Assembly: GCA_022661535.1 (NCBI GenBank)
Contig: JAKULF010000005.1
Coordinates: forward strand, 868,001 to 932,000
Direction: 5' to 3'
DNA length: 64,000 bases
Source: Eutypa lata
Lineage: Eukaryota > Ascomycota > Sordariomycetes > Xylariales > Diatrypaceae
The position numbers and the translations under genes are program-made. The notes below the pieces were generated by a model, which searched no databases, was not told where the DNA came from, and saw only the letters and a list, made by a program, of their open reading frames with translations. Each line of letters begins with the position of its first letter. The stretch's first letter is position 1. Shown one piece after another: positions 13,650 through 25,169 of this stretch.

Positions 13650-14994
13650 CTTTAAGCTTGTCCCAGTGAGTAAAAATACGTGATCAATATCATCAGCTAC
13701 TATACAGATTATGTATATAAGGCCTGTTAAAGACAGATGGAAAAATTAATATTTATTAAACGGTCCCAAGCATCGCCGACCGAACCGAACATAAATAGTC
13801 TTCCTTCAAGTCTATCCAGGATAAGTCACGGATATTTCCCGGAACAAGAAACAACTGAGTGTACGTCCTAGATTACGACGTAAAATTATAAATAACATGT
13901 GCTCTAATTATTTCCGTTCGCTGGAGGATCACTGACCGTGAAATGCTAGTCTGACATACTACTTAATGCACCAAGAACGCTGCTGACACCGACAGGATTT
14001 TTGTAGGATTTGTAGTAAACACTGTAATTGGTAATGATATACTTACACCGTCGCTGTTGCTGTGGTAAAGGATTCTGAGTATACGCTGGTTTGCCTGGCC
14101 CCCAATAATGACATCACTTATTGTAGAGAAGAGCATGATTTTGAAGCGAAACTCGTAGCCTACATTGATAAGCACAGTGTTCGGAAATTAAATTTAGTAA
14201 AGGTAAGAAATCCACGAAAAGAAAAGCTTTATGAAAATTTCCAATATGCAGCATAGCATGTATGCCAGCACAACTTATAGAGGTAGCTCCTATCAACGCA
14301 TCGGGGACTCATTCCGGTATGCAGCAGCAACTCGCTGTTAAGGGCCGCAGGAAGAAGCCTACTCGCAATAAAAGACCGAGAAGACATCGCTAGTCGCAAG
14401 ATTAGTTGACATCAGACTGGTTAGTATAAGAGAACAAGAGCATGGGGATGAGCAATGTCACAAGAGAAGGGCCTAATCTAAGCGAAGATAAGGGATGTGT
14501 TTGATGTGATAAACAAAGGTATCATTCAAAACGACTGGTTGGGCTGGACAAAACAATCCGCTCTTAGATGGCGAAGAGGACCGGAAACCACGGAAATAAC
14601 CGTAAGGCAATTATGAGAAATTGGAAGGATTAGAATCTATGTGCTCTAGTACTTCGGAAAAGAAGAAGATTGTGAGGAAAACACCATACAGTATATAAAA
14701 AGAAATTCCTAAACCTCTAAGTGCCGGCGACGTATGTATCAGATTCCTTACAACACCTCGCCCGATTGCACCATGCTTTCTCTTTCAAGCCAAGATTACC
14801 CTGAACATCGTGTACTGTTCATGTTTAGCCCTTCCATGAAGAATCTGAAGAACCCCCTTACCCCCTATCCCCCCCACGACATTATATTATCTCCTTGGGT
14901 ACCGCTTCTGTGTCTCCTTTCCTCCTGTTTGCTTGCCAAAGTAAAGACCTCCCACTTTCCTTTTGTCAGAGGTCTAATAGTTGCTAGGGGGCCA
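13650..14994. other. Intergenic, no recognisable gene
   Basis: Promoter side of the membrane-protein gene. Only short open frames are present (for example 14062-14256 plus and 14734-15033 plus) and none shows a motif I recognise. Nothing else is seen. Confidence 0.5.
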
Positions 14995-15694
14995 TCAGTG
15001 TCCATGAGTCGAAGGGACCACATCTCCGAATGATTGTGCTTGAGGTACATCTATGGTGTGCTGCGTGGCCAAGTTTGCTGCTTCCACTTTACCGAAAACA
15101 GACTTGATTTTTTCTTCCCTGTCCTTTATGTCACTAAACCCTCCTTCATCACTCGAGGCCTTAGAGCTTCGTAGGTCGGAGGGTTTGGGGTCTGGGGGAC
15201 TTGCGGGGAATTGTGTCCCTGCCCCTACGAGCTGTTTGGTAGTCCCTTGTGCCCTTTCAAGAGGACGTGGCACACCATGACTCCCTGGGTTGCTAGATGC
15301 CTGGCTGCGATAAGATCTGGCTGGTCTATTACTAAGTGCCGATATGCTCGTCGCGATCGATGCAGTTTTCATATGCGTTCCGACAGATTTAGGGCGTAAT
15401 CGAATAGACAATTTCTTGGAAAGGGGATGAAGTGGGCCTAGAGGATGTTCATCTTCGATCATCTCAAAAAATATCTCCTCTGTGGCAGACCGCAAGGAGA
15501 AGGCATAGATAGCTGTTCCACGTGGGGACGATGTTGCAGAATCTGACACAGCATACATGCCTTGTTGGGTAAATAGATCCATCCTCTGTGGTGCTGGCTT
15601 TCGGCAGTATTGGTGTGTTTGATGAACCTCGTGTACCGTGGTTGTCTTGCAATCACATGGACCTTGAGGAAGCTCTGAGGTACTTGTCTCAAAT
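14995..15694 (-). CDS. Orphan open reading frame, Ser/Pro-rich (uncertain)
   Basis: A stop-free run of about 232 codons ends at 14995. The first internal ATG is at 15582 (195 residues), but the frame stays open back to about 15692, with Cys and His residues just upstream, so the true start may be in an earlier exon; AG acceptors exist near 15675-15685. The protein has an EDEHPLGPLHPLSKK stretch followed by a Ser/Pro-rich, probably disordered region and a charged C-terminus. Amino acid use looks protein-like. I do not recognise a family. It could be a real hypothetical gene, a 3' exon or a gene remnant. Confidence 0.4.
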
Positions 15695-16885
15695 TATTAT
15701 GCCCATGTACTCGGCTTCCTAATGTCTGGATGAGAAAATTATTGAAAAAGGGTTGCGGTAGAACGTGTGTGTTAAAGGTGTGAGTAAATTGAGGATTTGG
15801 TTTGTCCTGTGGCTTTCTTTACGCGGCAGGGTTTGATTTATGTTGTTGGATACGGCCAACACACTTTCCCCCGCTTGGAATTTGAATGGTCTGGCATGTG
15901 CGCAAAAATAAAGAATGAAGTGTGACCCAACACTGTACTTTCAACTCGTCATAAGATTCCATGTAACTGGGCATTTCCAGTTAACAACCATGATATCGGC
16001 ATTCTCCGCATATCTACCAATTCCACTCAGATGAGTCACATTCTGCATTTCTCGCTCCAGCTTAATCAGCGCATCTCGATTAGTGGTACAAGTGAGGATG
16101 CGCAGCCACCTATTACCATCAGTAAAAATCACTATCATGAGCATGCACAAATATGATTTGGGATAGATCAAGAGTACTTAAGATAATAGTCATATTCCAT
16201 GTTATTTCGCAAATATATCTTCAGACATTAGGCAAGTCGGGCAATTAAAGATTGGAGAATGCACGTCTTCTATGAAACCCGTTTGTCGGAAAGAAGGCTT
16301 TCTCCCTACACACTTGATCTGGATAAGGAAATATGGAAAGTCGCAATGTGCGTCTCATTATACCTACTGGCCGGCCTACCAACCGCAAATACGTAACTAA
16401 TCCATTGCTAAGTGGCTGGGGACGCAATGTCCGAAAAACACTGCAGCCTATCTGCAAGAGTTTAACCAGTGAGATCACTTATCTAAACAGAGTTACTAAA
16501 GAAAAATATTGCTTTATACCACAAGGACCGTTCCGCCTTTAGGTTGTATTAGGATTCTAGAATTCTTGGATGGTTGGGTACTATAATTATATGGATTTTA
16601 CATAGATAAAGGCTCCAGGAGAAATGCAATATGCCTAGTTGTTACATATAAACCTCCTTGCATGGCCAGCCTTGTTAGTATTAGGAATGGCATTAGAGCT
16701 TTTTGAAGTTTGATAAAACCATCCCGTCTGTTAAATGGTTTCCAACATGGACATATATATACAGCTTCACAGCGTTGGACGAGATTTCCCATTTAGTTGA
16801 ATTCAGGTTTTCCGACTCTATGACACATACAAATTGGCCATCCCCAATTGTCCGCCGTCGGCTCGCCGCATCTGCACTGATACTT
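15695..16885. other. Intergenic, no recognisable gene
   Basis: Several 60-110-codon open frames occur on both strands (15941-16171, 16245-16478, 16693-17034, minus) but none carries a family motif or obvious splice context. Some could be relics; I cannot support any of them. Confidence 0.4.
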
Positions 16886-18244
16886 TCACCGGGAAAATCG
16901 TGATGGACTACTCTCCACCTTGACTTGCTCCCATTCCTGATACCATTTCGGCATTTGGTCGTCTGCATAATCCCAGGTATCTGGCACTTGAAACACTTCC
17001 AGAAGGGAAGCATGAGAGGGGTGCGGGATGCCACCTACGAACTGTTCGGGGCGTGTCCTCGGTTCCAGTTTATGCAGCTCCACCCAGGTCCAGCGTCGTA
17101 GCCTTTGCATGACATACTCTTTCCATGGGTTGGAGGCAACCGCGTATTCGTAGCGCAAGGTAGGTGATGTCAATCCATACAACCGAATTCGGGGAGACTG
17201 ATCCTGCGGAGGCTGACCCTGCAGGGGCTGATTCTGTTGGAAGGGATTCGGCTGTTGCCTGGCAGGCCACCGAGCTGGGCCCTGCTGTGCGAAGCCATTC
17301 TGGATAGCACCTGGTGCATTCTGGGGCTTTGTAGCAACTTCAAATTGACCATACTCAATCACAAAATCTGGCATCGGTGCTTGCGGAAGGGCGATGCTAC
17401 TCAGTGGAACCACGAGAGAGGATCGGCAACCAACCCGACGAAACCCCTGGATTTTCTGAACTTGAGCATCCTCGGTTAAGTCTGGCCATACCATGTCCCG
17501 AGTCGTCCAACATTGATCACCAAGCTCATGAAGAACAGATCCAAAGTTATCGTCCATAGGCTTCAGTGGATAGAACTTGTGCTTAATCAAGGTTTGTACA
17601 GGAAATATCGAGTAGGCCTTGTTCCAAGTGATGAAATTGACGCTTGCCGTTATGTAAGAGGAGGTGAGTATAGCTTGAATAGGGGGGCAATTTGTCCGCC
17701 TAACTCGGAGCCTTCTGCCTGGTTGCGTGCTATTGCTGAAAATGACATGCCCTTTCGCCTATGTAGAATTAGCAATACCCTAAGATCACCGTTTAGAATA
17801 TCTAAAACGTGATGAATATCGTACTGTTTCGGCTTCTGTATTATCGTTTGCGACTGTTTCATAACCTTCTTGATCCCGTACGTAGCTTTCAAACTCACCC
17901 GCACTGTTCCCCAACCTGACTACAATATCCAGATTGGACACCTGCAAACGGGATAGCTCTAAGAAGCTAAGGGCGAAACCCCCTGAGATTAACGCGTCAT
18001 TCTTTCCAAGCTGGCATCGAAATAAATCAGGGTCGGCCACGAAATGGCGCAGGCGGGAATTGATGTCGTGCTGTTTTCGAAAATAATCTTTGAGTTGGTA
18101 AAGTTCTCTGCTCGCTTGGAACAACAGTTGAAAGCCGGCTAGGCCCAAGTATGAGGAAAGGACCACTACAACAGGGGAGTGCCGTTCCGAACTCAATAGT
18201 TCCACCAATCTCGATTGTCTTCGCGGTTCGCTATCCGACGCCAT
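16886..18244 (-). CDS. Nucleotidyltransferase-fold-like fungal protein
   Basis: Two exons on the minus strand, 18244-17825 and 17758-16886, joined across a 66-nt intron (GTACGA..TAG, TGCTAAT branch), give 430 residues. Residues 85-108 (LISGGFALSFLEL then LDIVV) resemble the G-[GS]..D-x-D core of nucleotidyltransferase-fold proteins in a large fungal orphan family. The region after the splice continues that family pattern (ILTSSYITASVNFITWNKAYS, then a conserved MDDNFG and RDMVWP). A Gln/Pro-rich linker follows, then a tail of about 90 residues rich in aromatic and charged residues. Only one Asp pair position of the catalytic core is evident, so activity is doubtful. It is divergent from the S26 protease-like gene 551 bp away. 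Confidence 0.75.
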
Positions 18245-18795
18245 CGCTCATCACATATATTACAGTTTGTTTTGCAAGTCAGTGAGTTAATGAAAAGCGC
18301 GGGATTAGGATGGCGCAGTCAGCAGGGCGTGGCTCCGATTTTGGATTCCCAAGAATTCACGTGACGGAATGTTGACAAGACGTGTCCTGCATTTTCCTGA
18401 TATTTGAACGGCTAACCAGTTACGTTGCATTCTCCTTGCCCTTCCGCATCATTTATTAGAGCAAACCACTGCTTCTAAAGCCAGCCGGCCGCAGCCAGTT
18501 CATCGAGCCTATAAACGACGTCCTTCTATTGTCTTCCAAGAGGCTAGATGCATATGCAATTACCATGCAACATCAGGATATCAGCCTTAAAAAATAGGCA
18601 AAAAGATGAGGGGCTTGCAGGTGGTGGCGCCGCCACAAGGGAGAGAGGTGGAACCAATCAAGGGCATGGATAAGGCAGCGCGTAAACAACAGCTTTCCCC
18701 GCTCTAGAGGGGCTGAAATAAGTTTCATCATGCTTTACAACGATGAAGTGTATCTGTTCGACTCTTTGATATCAAATTGGTCATAGCCAGACAAC
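18245..18795. promoter_or_regulatory. Shared divergent promoter region
   Basis: 551 bp between two start codons pointing outward: the nucleotidyltransferase-like gene (minus) and the S26 peptidase-like gene (plus). No specific operator is recognised. Confidence 0.4.
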
Positions 18796-19818
18796 ATGAC
18801 GCCTAGTTCTAAGTCAGAAGCTAAAAAAGACAAGTCGAGCAAACCCAAGGGAGATTATAAAACGCTGAAGGCCCTAGAGGCCTCTGATATCAGCAGTCAG
18901 AAACTTCCTGTCAACCTGAACCACATGATATGGAGAAACCTCCCGGTTCTAGTATTGGCTGATGTTCTGAAAGCTCTCCATAATATAATTGACCGTTGGA
19001 TACATCGCATGAGTAACGGTAACACATGCCTTCACTTCGCATTTGGCGCGTCTAATCAACCGACTTTTCCGAACAACGAAAGCTTCACTGGGTATTTAAT
19101 CAGTGTCGAAAAAATGATCGTATCATATGCGTCTCTTTCAAGGGGCATGTTTGTCTCTTTTAGGTAAAAGAAAAAATAATCTAGTCTGTTGTTGTTATTC
19201 CAACTAAGTGTAAATAGGAGTCCGATATGCTATAGTGAGGATAGCGAAGCCCAGTTCTTCATAAAGAGAATCATAGGATTACCTGGAGATTTCGTCCTAA
19301 CGAGAAAAGGCCGCAAGACTGTCACCCTTGTGAAAATCTCCGCAGGCTATTTTTGGGCAGAGGGTGATGCGGGAGAGGGGAGTCTGGATAGCACTGATTT
19401 TGGGCCCATCCCACTAAAACTATTGCTTTCGACAACCACTCACATAGTATTCCCATTCAATGTCGCTAGGAGATTGCGCTGGTGGGAGTACGATATCAGT
19501 CATCGCATCATCCAAGATCAGCAGCAACTGCAAAAGTGGGAGCAAGATGGATTCCAATTCAAATTCACACCCACTCGTGAAGTACAGAAGGACCTTGACA
19601 AAGCAACTCGATGGCGAAAGGAAACCGGCTTGGAAAAGAATCTCGATGCATGGGATAAAACACGGACTGATTTCGATCTTCGGTGCAAGATGAAGGGGTT
19701 CAGGCCTGCTCCACATATGAAAGGAAGTCCACTGAAAGGTAGGCTCACGGTATCAATCATAGGCCTCCTGGCTTTTACGAACATTGGAGCGTATGGTTAC
19801 AGTCTTGCCTCACGATAG
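18796..19818 (+). CDS. Inner-membrane-protease-like S26 peptidase with C-terminal extension
   Basis: Two exons, 18796-19163 and 19218-19818, joined over a 54-nt intron, give 322 residues. The pattern is that of signal peptidase S26 proteins of the mitochondrial Imp1/Imp2 type. The GASNQPTF box (residues 84-91) supplies the nucleophile Ser86. KRIIGLPGD (139-147) supplies the general-base Lys139. WAEGD followed by SLDSTDFGPIPL is the conserved C-terminal box. The Met that normally follows the catalytic Ser is Asn here. Unusual features: a Lys/Ser-rich N-terminus instead of a clear membrane anchor, and a charged extension of about 100 residues ending in a probable transmembrane helix (298-321). 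The catalytic dyad is retained, so it may be active. It is probably a lineage-specific paralogue rather than the housekeeping subunit. Confidence 0.75.
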
Positions 19819-21207
19819 GCTATATGGGGTACTTTTAACGAGGTATTGTCAATGATTTGGTTAAAGGATTCTGAAGTTTGCTTCATCGCCCAGGTCTCTC
19901 TCTCTCTCTTGTGGGCGTAGCGAAGCCACACTTAATAGCAGTGCTAATGCGCTTATTTGCACTTCGTATCAAAGTGTTGTGATTTCTATCTGGCGTTGGC
20001 GCATTAAGTACAACAATGCTTTGTACTCCTTAATCTTCATTATTTTATTGTTATTATAAATGGTTGTTAAATGTATGTTATCTATTAATATATTGAATTC
20101 ACTAATTATTCCCGCAATATACATGCGCATCGGTGCCTTGATATGAATAGCCAAGGACCCCAGTCAACCAACATCTACTATTATAGTGTCTCCTCAAAAT
20201 AAGGAGATTATCCGATTCGATACGGAATCCCGCTTCTACCAATCCAAGGAGGCGTTGAAAGGAAAGTTGAGTTTGGTAACTGGTCGTATGATGATTATTA
20301 GATTATGGCAAGGGGCGTATGAGACGTATACCGTGCTATCCGGCGACAATTACCAGTCTATAAGCAGAACCGGCGATGGGACGTGGGCTCAGCACTTGTC
20401 GTGGAATACCAAAATCGACAAGACTTGCTCGTAAGTGCCGATGTCGTCTGTTTGAGTGTTGAGCACCCACATCCAATCTTCAACGAACTTGGGCACTCTC
20501 GTGGACACCAATATCTGTGTGTCTAACCCCAGGGGCGACTTTACCATGCCGAGGAACGCTCCGGGACCCCGGGAAATTGTGACTACTCCGGCGTGAGTTA
20601 TTCCCTATGAACGTAATTATCCATATATACGCTTCTGACGAAAGTATAGACGCATTGTCATATTAGGGGACGAAGTGAATGACAATATAAATGTATTGAA
20701 CCCGCGTAGATTAGGATTTCATAATATTATAGGGGACACAATCCCCAGAGAGTTACTACTACCTAAATAGGTAGGCGTTTAGGTATGCAGCCTGGAGGTG
20801 TGCTGTCAATGTCGGATACCGGAAAGAATACCCGCAATTTACTAGGAACACTCCCGGTCTCTGTTGGTAAAATCCTTAGCTACCTAGGTACTCCAGAACG
20901 GATGTTGATGTAACAAAGCGTTCCTGGCATCGACGGAAACATGTACATATAACAATAATTTACTCACCCATCATTATTTCATGGTTATCTTCATTTATGC
21001 TTTATTATATATCCATGTTGTGGCCTCCCCCCTCCTTACCTTAGTCATCCCTCTGTGCCGACACATCTGCTGTTTTATCTCGTTCCCTCCACCAGCCCTC
21101 CTAGACACACATGCACTACACTCCAAGGCAAACCACGCAGCCTCATTACTTCACATCACATTCTATTTTGACTATTAACCTGCAAGACACACGATTCATT
21201 TTTGACC
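19819..21207. other. Intergenic with ambiguous coding traces
   Basis: Holds a TC microsatellite (about 19895-19909), an AT-rich patch (20030-20110) and TAGGTA-type words (20760-20790, 20877-20890). Between 20,190 and 20,640 both strands have protein-like open stretches: a plus frame with an LKGKLSLVTG segment, and a minus frame of about 70 codons. Neither can be completed into a gene. The last ~250 bp should hold the P450 promoter. Confidence 0.4.
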
Positions 21208-22966
21208 ATGATCATCCAATTCCTCTTTGGCCTGGTGCTAGCCTATTTCCTTTGGAGCCTGATTTGCTTGGAGATTAACGTTTGCAAGGCTCGTAGCTTG
21301 AATGTACCTTACGTGCGCCTCCCAATTGACTCAAACAATATTCCATGGACAATATTCCAGCCCTACGTCTGGAATATCCTTGACCGACTCTCTATCAAAT
21401 GGTCTTCATACCCGGATTTCATCCGCTACTCTCGCCGCGGATGGCACTTCGCCGACAAATCAGAAACGCATGTCCGTTTAGGACCCGTGTGGGCACTCGT
21501 AACTCCTGCCACTATCTATGTTCATATCGCGGAACCCGACGCGATCAATGAGATGTTTACGAGGCGCCGTGACTTTGTTCGACCCATCAAAGAATACAGT
21601 AATGGATCGCACCCGCCCCATCTATTGTGACTTGACTGATCGCCAAATAGAACTCCTGGAGGTTTACGGCCCATGTATATCGACTGCTGGGTGGGATGAC
21701 TGGTCTCGCCACCGGAAGGTCCTCGCCGCACCCTTCAATGAAAGCATTATGAAGTTCGTTTGGGATGAGTCCCTCCACCAGGCCAAGGCTATGCTCCTCT
21801 CCTGGACCTCTGTGGGCCGAACCGGTATACCTAGCATGCAGAAAGACACGAGAACGCTGTCGCTCAACGTGCTGGCAGCCACAGGGTTCCGGAAGTCATA
21901 CGCCTTCCACGGATCTGCAGACCCTACCGTTATCGAAGAAGGAGGTTACCGCGACTCGCTCCAGACGGTCCTTGACAACATCATCCCTCTCATGCTGATC
22001 CCTTACCATCTTCTCACTAGACCCATGGTACCAAAGAAGTGGCAAAAGATAGGAAATGCAGCAGTATCTTTCAAGAAGTACATGATGAAGATGCTCGATG
22101 AAGAAACAGCAGCGCTCAAGCAAGGCAAGACTGGCTCCGGGGGCATCATGACGGCCTTCGTGCGCGCGCTCGATGTCCACAACCGAGAAGCATCCATGGA
22201 GGAGCCCAGCGAGGAAGATGCCAAGAAAGGCCTCTCCGTTGACGAGATCTTTGGGAATCTTTTCGTTATCAACTTTGCAGGCCACGACACCACCGCCAAT
22301 ACACTGGCTTTCAGCATGCTGCTACTAGCGGCACATCCCGATGTTCAAGCATGGATATCTGAGGAAATCAGTTTAGTCGCGAAGAACCTACACATAGAAG
22401 ATTGGGACTACAAAGACATGTTCCCTCAGCTCAAACGGTGTCGCGCTGTCTTGCTCGAAACTCTGCGGGTCTACCCGCCTATTATGGCACTGCCGAAATT
22501 GACTTCCCACAGAGCACAGACACTTAGGGTTGGGGAACAGATACTTACTATCCCTCCCGGTATCAGCACGATCCCATACCTGCTTGCCATTCAGACGCAC
22601 CCCAAGTATTGGTCCGACGCATACGCCTGGTTACCCTCTCGCTGGATCCTACATCCCGCAGCTGCATCCCCCCCTTCCATGAACCAGATCAACAACGAAG
22701 AGCTGCTTGTACCTGAAAGGGGTACCTATTTCCCGTGGTCAGATGGTCCACAGAATTGTCCCGGAAAAAAGTTCGCCGAAGTCGAAGCAGTTGCGGTGCT
22801 GGCTTCCCTGTTCAGAACGCATCGCTTGCACGTGAAAAGGGAAGCCAGGGAGAGCCAGGACGCAGCACGCCAGCGGGCTATAGACTGTACTAATGATGTC
22901 AATATGGAGATGCTTCTGCGGATGGCAAACGCGGATCGTGTAAAGCTAATATGTCAGGAGGAATAG
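21208..22966 (+). CDS. Cytochrome P450 monooxygenase
   Basis: Exons 21208-21598 and 21651-22966 (52-nt intron) give 568 residues. The ATG at 21208 is chosen because the frame upstream lacks another ATG and this start gives a proper N-terminal membrane anchor (residues 1-22). Hallmarks in order: I-helix FAGHDTTAN; K-helix ETLR (E-x-x-R); heme loop FPWSDGPQNCPGKK with the thiolate ligand at about Cys500. It would be an endoplasmic-reticulum monooxygenase. Substrate cannot be inferred. The C-terminal ~60 residues after the heme loop are complete, so the gene looks intact. It lies 170 bp from the 3' end of a ruined O-methyltransferase and is the left bracket of a degraded metabolic stretch. Confidence 0.92.
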
Positions 22967-23040
22967 AATGCTAATGTGCTAGGATGGGTTCCGGTGCTAG
23001 TAACAACCTCACTTAGACTCGAGTGAGGATTAAGTGTAGA

Positions 23041-23115
23041 CAAGATCAAGGGAAGCGGATTTTTTGTTTGTTTGTTTGTTTTTCTTTTTTTTTTCTTTTT
23101 TTTTTCCTTCAAAAA
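23041..23115. repeat. Poly-T / TTTG low-complexity tract
   Basis: Tandem tttg units followed by a T-rich run between the convergent 3' ends of the P450 and the O-methyltransferase pseudogene. Probably the 3' flank of one or both. Confidence 0.6.
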
Positions 23116-23136
23116 TGACGTAGGTCTTTGTTTATA

Positions 23137-23916
23137 CTACTCTTCAACGTCCCATTCAGCCTGAATAATGGTCAATCTCGCTCCCTGAGGGACGGTGATA
23201 CCTAAGAACTTGAACAGATCTGCCATGGTAAACAGAGTGACCCACGTCTCCAATTCACGCTCCCTCGTGTCGTTAAACGCCTTCATAGAGTTGTCCATCA
23301 GACTTAAAGCGCGCCACCGCTCGCCAGAACTCCTCGGCAATATTGGTGATCCAAGCCTCGAGCATTGGGCCGTCGACTAGCAGGCGTGAGGCCGCTGTAT
23401 GCACCACGTAGCCCTTGCGCGGCTCGTGTGGAACGTGTCGTGATATTGAGACGCGTAGGAATCGTGTTACATCTTTCTCGCCGAGCCCGGCTGCCTTAGA
23501 GATGTCCGTGAAGGTGGTTTCTCCCTGAAGGGGCATGTGGCGAGCAAGTATGTAGCGGTAGATGTACTGCATGCTCAGCATGAAGTAGTGCTGTCCAGGG
23601 CAGTCAACCACGTGGCCCAGTGGCCCGAGCAGCAGGTGATGTAACTAATCGGTTTGCCTCCAGCGCAGCGTCTCTGGCGGCTTGGATATCCGCCGAAGGA
23701 TATTGACCCGGGGGTAGGTTATCGCCTTCCTCATAAGATGGTTCAGGGATTGCCTGCGCGGAGAAAAGCTGAATGTGTTTCTTTGTAGTTTCCTGGATCT
23801 GTGCTAGTAATTGAGTGACGGAGCTTTCGGAGATTCCATCGCCAGCAACAGTGACTTCTGACAGGATATCATTTGATGGTATTGATACTTGGCTTCTGAT
23901 TACTAGTCAAGTTCAT
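23137..23916 (-). pseudogene. O-methyltransferase pseudogene (catalytic core deleted)
   Basis: Read on the minus strand, an ATG at 23916 starts a frame that shifts at about 23880, runs through a helical N-terminal region, shifts again by one base near 23640 (an extra T restores LLLGPLGHVVD when removed) and continues through the winged-helix dimerisation domain of fungal sterigmatocystin-type O-methyltransferases (QHYFMLSMQYIYRY, HEPRKGYVVHTAASRLL). Near 23305 the reading jumps in another frame straight to the family's C-terminal end (MDNSMKAFNDTRERELETW, then FKFLGITVPQGARL). The whole SAM-binding Rossmann domain, roughly 200 residues, is missing. Two frameshifts plus the internal deletion make this a dead gene. 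It once methylated a hydroxyl on a small molecule, probably a polyketide or similar. Confidence 0.85.
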
Positions 23917-25169
23917 ATGAAAGGGGTATATTAACATGATCGACTATGTTTTGAAGCACCGATATTGATTGTGCAAAGTTTCATCTAGAAGTCAAATTGA
24001 TTCGTATTAAAGAGACCTGGGTCATGAACCTTTATCAAATGCTCACTCTCTAGAACATGAAAGAATAGCTTGCCGCATCTTAAGCTCCTACCATGTGCTA
24101 CCGCTTCCTCGTATACACCCTTAAATATGATATATATTATTATATTTATATTTTGTACTAAATTAATAGTAAGATAGTATTTAATGTTTCTTAACTTTAC
24201 TTGAAGATTTATTTACTTTTTAATATCGTAACTTAACTTTCTACATTACAGTATTTATTATTAGCCGATTACCGAGTAGTCTTGCAAATTGTTAAAGTTG
24301 AAGAGAATATAATACAACACCAGGGCCTTACCCTGAGCCATTTCGATACAGGAATATCACTAACTAGACTATGGGGTCTGTGTATAATTCTACAGCCACG
24401 CCGACTTGTTTCGGAGATTTCAATGTCCCTGAGGGGGTAGCCAGAAAATGAGAGCCTAGTCCTACGACGCCCATTTCAGCTATCATCCAATCAGAAGCTT
24501 TCTTTATAAGTAAACCTGACGTTCAACAGGTCGGACTGTGGGTCATTTCATTTGTAGAATCGTGGAGGCTACCAACTGCATAAAATAATTATTGTACGGC
24601 CAATGACATACAAGAGTCGGCCTACATTCACCTGACTCTGTTAGATAGGTGTTCGGACCTCTGCACCCTATGTTGCAATCACTCATACCCTCCTCGGGGC
24701 TGCGTCACCAACCAACATCGCCAACCAACATCACCAACCAACATTGTAGTTCCCAGTCCATGCCTGGTTTGTAATTGATAGGGTGGGCATTATATCCACA
24801 TCGAACGACCATTCAAGGCTAATGACAACCGCTAGAACCTTCTGGCATTTCTTAAAGCCACTTGAACTTAACGCGCACCTAGGTGTGTAATCCCACAAGC
24901 AACACCAAACGCGCCACTCTAATTTCATTGTGGCTCAACAACACGGATTATTTCAGTATCTACGCCTCAAATTCATTGTTGTACTCCTGCGAGTGTGGCT
25001 TGCGGTAAGTTCTAAGGAAAAGCAGTAGCGCGACAGAGACCCGGTTCCACTAGAGGCTCCGGAGGAACGCCTGAGGATCTCCTCCCGCCACTCCGGGTGA
25101 GACATCGTCGCATACCTTTATCTCCCTCCCGGACACTCTTCCACACTGACGCCGTCATCGTCTTCATCG
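23917..25169. other. Intergenic, partly AT-rich, no gene seen
   Basis: Contains an AT-rich patch (about 24,115-24,260) resembling the RIP block in composition, and short ccaaccaacat repeats at 24,708-24,743. No gene or gene fragment is recognised. Confidence 0.45.

Noticed and set aside
17650..17904. Possible frameshift pseudogene in the nucleotidyltransferase-like gene
   Set aside because: A 66-nt intron with GT..AG ends and a branch site joins the two frames exactly, so no mutation is needed.
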